A DNA stretch of 64,000 nt, from the NCBI GenBank assembly GCA_037384425.1, contig JARROA010000010.1:1-64000 (forward strand), in the 5' to 3' direction. Position 1 is the first letter of the stretch. The number at the start of each line of letters is the position of its first letter. The position numbers were made by a program, and so were the translations under genes. This document shows, piece by piece, positions 59,724 to 64,000 of the stretch. Source of the stretch: Thiodiazotropha sp037384425. GTDB lineage: Bacteria > Pseudomonadota > Gammaproteobacteria > Chromatiales > Chromatiaceae. The notes below the pieces were generated by a model that saw only the letters and a program-made list of their open reading frames with translations, made no database searches and was not told where the DNA came from.

Positions 59724-61927
59724 GTCTGCTCACCGTGCTCCGATAGCAGATGCCCATGCCCCGTTATGAGGCCCTCTCCTCGACGCCAGGCATGATAGCG
59801 TTCGACCCACTGCAGCAGCCGTGACGGTGCATGGGCCCGCTTCCAGTTTCCAGCCACATATTTGTTGGCCTCTGCCAATGTCGGGTAGACATGGATGGTG
59901 CCGAGGATCTTATTGAGGCCGATCTTATGACGCATGGCCAACACATACTCCGCCAGCAGGTCACCGGCATGTTCCGCGACGATGGTGACGCCCAGAATCC
60001 GGTCTTTACCGGGTACAGTGAGCACCTTGACCATGCCATGTGCCGCTTCATCGGTGATCGCCCGATCGAGGTCGTCAATGCCATAGCGGGTGACTTCATA
60101 AAGTATACCCTGTCCTTTGGCTTCGGTCTCGTTCAGCCCCACTCGCGCGACTTCCGGGTCGATGAACGTGGACCAGGGTATTACTGAATAATCGGCGCGG
60201 AACTTCTTGATCGGATCGAACAACGCATTGACCGCGGCGTACCAGGCCTGGTGAGCGGCTGTGTGAGTGAACTGATAGGGCCCGACCACATCTCCCGCCG
60301 CATAGATATTGGGATAGATTGTCTGCAGAAACTGGTTGGTTTCTATGGTGTGGGTTACCGGAATACCCAGTTCCTCCAAGCCAAATCCCCGCAGATTGGC
60401 ACTGCGACCCACCGCCACCAATAGGGTATCGAAGCCAATTCGGACTTCCCTCCCCTCATCCGCCAGATCCTCGGCAACAAGAATCTTTTCACCCCCCTCC
60501 AAGAGAAACCGCTTGGCCCGATGTTGAAGTCGCAACGCGATACCATCGTCTCGAAAGCGGCGGGCCACCATTTCCGACACCTCCGGATCTTCGCGTTGCA
60601 ACAGTCGTGAACTCCCCTCCACCTGAGTCACCTTTGAGCCGAGTCGGGCAAAGGCCTGTGACAGCTCGGATCCGATCGGCCCACCTCCGAGTACCAGCAG
60701 TCGTTTTGGCTGTTCCCGCAGTGACCAGATGGTGTCAGACGTGAGGTAACCGATCTCCTCGATACCAGGAATATCAGGTACCCGTGGACTCGCTCCGGTG
60801 GCTATGACGATATACCGGGTGGTCAGACTCTTGCGTCCCTGAGAGGTTTCAATCTCCACGCTCCAGGGTGAGGTGATATGCGCACTGCCCTGCACCACTT
60901 CCACACCGAGTTCACGATAGCGCTCTTGCGAGTCGTGTGGTTCGATCTGCTTGATCACCCGCTGTACCCGCTGCATTACCTCGGCAAAATCAAACTTGGC
61001 TTCGATCTCCCCAAGACCGAACGCCTTTGCGCGACGGATTTCCGATACCAGCTTCGCGGAGCGGATCAGCGCCTTGGAGGGGACACAGCCCGTGTTCAGA
61101 CAATCACCGCCCATCCGACGCTTCTCGATCAAGCTCACCTTCGCCTTCAAAGCGGCGGCTATATAGGCTGTAACCAGCCCGGCCGAACCGGCACCAATGA
61201 CAATCAGATTGCGGTCAAAGTGTTTGGGTCTGCTCCATGGCGCATAGACTTTGCGCTGCTTGAGGAACGCCGCAATCCGCTTGGCCAGTAACGGAAACAG
61301 ACCTAGCAGAACAAATGATGCCAGCAGTCCAGGGGAAACTATCCTCTGCAGGGAATCGATACGCGCCAATTGGGTACCCGCGTTGACGTAGACCGCAGTC
61401 CCCGCCAGCATGCCGATCTGACTCACCCAGAAGAAGGTCCAGGGTCGTATCGGCGTCAACCCCATTGCCAGGTTGATAACGAAAAAGGGTAAGACCGGTA
61501 CCAGGCGCAGGGTAAAGAGATAGAACGCCCCGTCCTGCTCAATCCGGGTGTTCATGGTTCTGATCTTTTCTCCAAACCGCTTTTGAACCCAGTCCCGCAG
61601 AAGATAGCGGGCCATCAGAAAGGCCAGCGTCGCACCCAGCGTCGAGGCGAAGGAGACCAGTACGGCTCCCCACATCAGACCGAAAACGGCTCCCGCAGCC
61701 AGTGTGAGGATGGCTGCGCCCGGCAGCGAGAGTGCCGTTGTCGCAATGTAGACGATTGCGAAGAGGGTCGCCGCCAGAAGGGGTTCCGCATCACGCCAAG
61801 CCATGATCGCCGCTTGTTCCGACTTGAAGTAATCAAGACTGAAGAAACGCCCGAGATCGAAAAATATATAACTCCCGATGAGCCCCATGACAACCAGGGC
61901 AAGTAGCCATCTTGGTGTGAGTTTCAC
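59720..61927 (-). CDS. VTT (TVP38/DedA-like) membrane domain fused to a pyridine nucleotide-disulfide oxidoreductase
   Basis: From the GTG at 61925-61927 (GGGAG upstream) it encodes 735 residues; an ATG seven codons earlier is an alternative. Residues 1-225 are a VTT-type membrane domain with several helices (LFAIVYIATTALSLPGAAILTLAAG, FFVINLAMGLTPI). From about 240 comes a class I flavoprotein: VIGAGSAGLVTAYIAAALKAKV (FAD), GGDCLNTGCVPSKALI (redox disulfide), LVLGGGPIGSELSQAFARLGSKVTQVEG (NAD(P)H) and a dimerisation domain with HVYPTLAEANK. It resembles mercuric reductase and dihydrolipoamide dehydrogenase. Substrate unknown. Confidence 0.9.
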   Translation of the reverse strand: MKLTPRWLLALVVMGLIGSYIFFDLGRFFSLDYFKSEQAAIMAWRDAEPLLAATLFAIVYIATTALSLPGAAILTLAAGAVFGLMWGAVLVSFASTLGATLAFLMARYLLRDWVQKRFGEKIRTMNTRIEQDGAFYLFTLRLVPVLPFFVINLAMGLTPIRPWTFFWVSQIGMLAGTAVYVNAGTQLARIDSLQRIVSPGLLASFVLLGLFPLLAKRIAAFLKQRKVYAPWSRPKHFDRNLIVIGAGSAGLVTAYIAAALKAKVSLIEKRRMGGDCLNTGCVPSKALIRSAKLVSEIRRAKAFGLGEIEAKFDFAEVMQRVQRVIKQIEPHDSQERYRELGVEVVQGSAHITSPWSVEIETSQGRKSLTTRYIVIATGASPRVPDIPGIEEIGYLTSDTIWSLREQPKRLLVLGGGPIGSELSQAFARLGSKVTQVEGSSRLLQREDPEVSEMVARRFRDDGIALRLQHRAKRFLLEGGEKILVAEDLADEGREVRIGFDTLLVAVGRSANLRGFGLEELGIPVTHTIETNQFLQTIYPNIYAAGDVVGPYQFTHTAAHQAWYAAVNALFDPIKKFRADYSVIPWSTFIDPEVARVGLNETEAKGQGILYEVTRYGIDDLDRAITDEAAHGMVKVLTVPGKDRILGVTIVAEHAGDLLAEYVLAMRHKIGLNKILGTIHVYPTLAEANKYVAGNWKRAHAPSRLLQWVERYHAWRRGEGLITGHGHLLSEHGEQT

Positions 61928-62274
61928 GGTCGGATCTCCCAATAGCATCAACACGATTGTTCTCTCTGTCGGGGATCGACGGAAATACTTACAGCAGTAC
62001 AGCATGCGTGTCTGTCACTGGCATGGTACTCCCGTCCGGCCGACGGGAGTTCAAGCGATTGGAAGCAGAGTTTTCTTCAAGCGTACCAAGCCATCCATGA
62101 CAAAGGGCTGCGAAATATCGTCTCTACTGAACAGGGTTCTCCAGCTGTCATCGGGCCATTTCGCTCCCGGACGAAGCAGCTTGCGAATAGCAAACCGTCG
62201 TGTATTCGGATACCCTTCCGTGACAAGCGGCGGCTATGCAATGGATCGTCTCGTTATAATAATCAGCTTATGCC
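61928..62274. other. Intergenic region upstream of the VTT fusion and XRE genes
   Basis: ACTCCCGTC (62028-62036) pairs with GACGGGAGT (62042-62050), a perfect 9-bp hairpin. TATAAT at 62255-62260 lies just before the XRE start. No supported gene is seen. Confidence 0.55.
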
Positions 62275-63054
62275 ATGGCTCAGACACAACAACTCATCGA
62301 TGCCTTGAAACGGACCCTGAAGGCACACGGCCTGACCTACAACAACGTGGCCGGGCACCTGGGTCTCTCCGAAGCAAATATAAAACGGCTCTTCTCCAAG
62401 CGGAGTTTTACCCTGGAGCGACTGGACCAGATCTGTCAGATGATGGGAATGGAGATCTCCGATCTGGTACAGGAGATGAACGACCGGACCGGAGCCGCGG
62501 CCATCACCGGATTGTCGCTGGAACAGGAAGCGGAGATCGCCGGTAACCTCGAACTGCTTCTGGTCACGGTCTGTGTGCTCAATCGATGGACGATGCAGGA
62601 GATCATCGAACGGTTTCACATCACCGAGAGTCAATGCATTCAGCATCTGGCCAGACTGGACCGGCTACGGCTCATCGAGTTGCTGCCCAAGAACCGGGTC
62701 AAGGTGCTCGTCGCACGCAACTTCAAGTGGCAGGAGAACGGCCCGATTCAGCGCTTCTTCCTCGACAAGATCGAGGCCGATTTCTTCTCCTCCCGCTTCG
62801 ATCACCAGGATGAACGCCTGATCGTGATCAACGGCATGCTGGCGGAGAGTTCCAATCGGGTGTTCCAGCGCAAGATGGAGCATCTGGCCAGGGAGTTCGA
62901 TGAGTTGAACGACGATGACGCCAAGCTGGCTCTGGACGAACGCGTTGGCACCACGGTGGTGATCGCCATGCGCCCCTGGTCCTACGGTCTGTTCGACGCC
63001 TTGCGCAAGCCCGAACCGAGAGCGGAACAGAAGGCAAAACCTCGGAAGCCCTAG
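62275..63054 (+). CDS. XRE-family transcriptional regulator
   Basis: A 259-residue protein. Residues 1-65 are an XRE helix-turn-helix (LTYNNVAGHLGLSEANIKRLFSKRSFTLERLDQICQMMGM). The rest is a sensor-like part with a second winged-helix pattern (WTMQEIIERFHITESQCIQHLARLDRLRLIELL). There is no Shine-Dalgarno before the ATG, and a TATAAT box ends only 14 bases before it, so the transcript could be leaderless or nearly so. Ligand and targets are unknown. Confidence 0.85.
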   Translation: MAQTQQLIDALKRTLKAHGLTYNNVAGHLGLSEANIKRLFSKRSFTLERLDQICQMMGMEISDLVQEMNDRTGAAAITGLSLEQEAEIAGNLELLLVTVCVLNRWTMQEIIERFHITESQCIQHLARLDRLRLIELLPKNRVKVLVARNFKWQENGPIQRFFLDKIEADFFSSRFDHQDERLIVINGMLAESSNRVFQRKMEHLAREFDELNDDDAKLALDERVGTTVVIAMRPWSYGLFDALRKPEPRAEQKAKPRKP

Positions 63055-63242
63055 CATCGGCGTCCGTCAGGGCGTTGCCCACCCTCTCCATAGAACACCC
63101 GGTCAAAACACTCGCAAACCCGAATAGTATCGTTTTTGTATACTTCTGGGTGTCTTTCAGGTTCCTTTTCGAACTCCTGTAGAAATAAGTATCATCATGA
63201 TCGATCCTTTGGACACCTTTAAAAACCAAAGGAAGTCGCAAA

Positions 63243-63899
63243 ATGAACCTTTTCAAACGCCTATCCGTCAGCGTTCGTTCGCAGCTGGACGAGGCTGTCA
63301 GTCGTCTCGAAAACCACGATGCGGTCATCGACGCCGCCCTGCAGGAGAGCCGGGAGGCCATAGCCCGTCTCAAGTTGCAGCAGTCCCGTATCAACCGAAA
63401 GATCCAGGCAATCGACGCTGAGCTGGGGAAAGCGCAACAGGACGAGCAGGACTGGGTGCGCCGGGCCAAGTCCCTGGCGCGTTCGGATGAAGCGCAGGCG
63501 CTGAGCTGTCTCGAACGCCGGGACCGATGCCGTCAGCAGATCGAACAGCTGAGAAATCAGCGCGAACAGTCCACAGAGATGGCATATCGCCTGGGTCAGC
63601 AGCTGTCGAAGCTGGAGCAGAAGCTGATCGATGATGAACAGCGTCTGCAGGAGTTCCGCGGACGGGATCTCTCGGCCAAAGCCGAACACGCCATGCAGGA
63701 GGTCATGGGCTCGGAATCGACCAACCTTGATCAGGCCTTTGACCGCTGGGAGCTGGATATCACCCGCAATGAACTGAGTCAGGAAGCGGTGAATCCCATG
63801 GCCTCGGACTATGACTCCCTGGAACAGCACTTTCAGCGGGAAGAGCGCCTGCAAGCACGCAAGGCGGAACTCAAGGCCCTGATGGAGGATGAGTCATGA
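63243..63899 (+). CDS. PspA/IM30 family coiled-coil protein
   Basis: A 218-residue, almost fully helical protein beginning MNLFKRLSVSVRSQLDEAVSRLENHDAVIDAALQE. This is the amphipathic N-terminal helix and first coiled coil of PspA-like proteins (YjfJ-type). GGAAG lies eight bases before the ATG. Such proteins bind the inner membrane and protect it under stress. It overlaps the next gene by four bases. Confidence 0.87.
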   Translation: MNLFKRLSVSVRSQLDEAVSRLENHDAVIDAALQESREAIARLKLQQSRINRKIQAIDAELGKAQQDEQDWVRRAKSLARSDEAQALSCLERRDRCRQQIEQLRNQREQSTEMAYRLGQQLSKLEQKLIDDEQRLQEFRGRDLSAKAEHAMQEVMGSESTNLDQAFDRWELDITRNELSQEAVNPMASDYDSLEQHFQREERLQARKAELKALMEDES

Positions 63900-64000
63900 A
63901 CTATTCCGACCACAGCTTGGAGACCCTGGTTGAGGAGCCATGCCAAGTCGACGAGGGAGTCGACTGGCGCTCACGGATCGTAAACCATCTGCAAATCTCG
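63896..64000 (+). CDS. 5' end of a gene cut by the window edge, unknown
   Basis: The ATG overlaps the stop of the PspA-family gene (ATGA), and 35 residues (MNYSDHSLETLVEEP...) are open to the window end. The short, acidic start shows no recognisable motif. Translational coupling suggests a partner of the PspA-like protein. Confidence 0.6.
   Translation, partial: MNYSDHSLETLVEEPCQVDEGVDWRSRIVNHLQIS

Noticed and set aside
1..64000. CRISPR arrays, insertion sequences, prophage genes, tRNA or rRNA genes.
   Set aside because: No regularly spaced direct repeats, transposase or phage motifs, or RNA-gene sequences were noticed on reading both strands; a dedicated tRNA/ncRNA scan would be needed to exclude small RNAs.

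Overview
The window is almost entirely a methylotrophy island from a gammaproteobacterium. It carries a lanthanide-type methanol dehydrogenase (XoxF), a PQQ biosynthesis cluster, the tetrahydromethanopterin (H4MPT)/methanofuran formaldehyde oxidation pathway and a formate dehydrogenase. Gene content, GC-rich codon use and intergenic palindromic repeats fit a sulfur-oxidising lineage near Chromatiales, such as Candidatus Thiodiazotropha-like lucinid symbionts. That placement is inference; there is no rRNA or tRNA here to anchor it.

Layout. 1-131 is the 3' end of an aldehyde dehydrogenase. 229-6189 (minus) is a tightly overlapping operon for cofactor biosynthesis: nucleotidyltransferase, PLP decarboxylase, MfnB, DUF447, a dihydropteroate-synthase-like protein and a PTPS-family enzyme. 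7718-11748 (minus) holds mfnE-pabB-mfnF-mfnD. A HisA-like gene lies at 11767-12456. 12469-20118 (minus) is the core H4MPT operon: mptG-mtdB-ATP-grasp-mch-RimK-like-CitG-like-fae-PTPS fusion, in which fae carries an internal deletion and frameshift. fhcBADC (20438-25117, plus) is divergent from it. pqqABCDE (25751-29003) follows, then a proline iminopeptidase, then xoxF-xoxG-xoxJ-rhodanese (31014-35003). 35328-39804 (minus) is a PQQ-associated ABC system resembling the lanthanide-uptake lut cluster. 40260-45775 has MxaD-like, beta-propeller, SoxYZ-like and metallo-hydrolase accessory genes plus three unknown small or secreted proteins. A NMT1/TauA-type ABC importer (45951-48508) and a two-subunit formate dehydrogenase (48790-53239) complete the pathway, followed by a porin. 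The right end has folP, an AcoR-type sigma-54 activator, an ECF sigma/anti-sigma pair, DUF547, a VTT-flavoprotein fusion, an XRE regulator and a PspA-family protein.

How it works together. XoxF with PQQ and a lanthanide would oxidise methanol in the periplasm and pass electrons to XoxG. Formaldehyde would be joined to H4MPT, oxidised by MtdB and Mch, transferred and hydrolysed by Fhc to formate, and the formate oxidised to CO2 by FDH. No assimilatory C1 genes and no mxaFI are seen. Repeated -24/-12 (GG-N10-GC) elements lie in front of nearly every operon: xoxF, pqqA, fhcB, mptG, the lut-like operon, the mxaD-like operon, the ABC importer, FDH and probably the PTPS operon. A sigma-54 activator gene lies in the same window. 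This suggests that one sigma-54 circuit drives the whole methanol-to-CO2 pathway.
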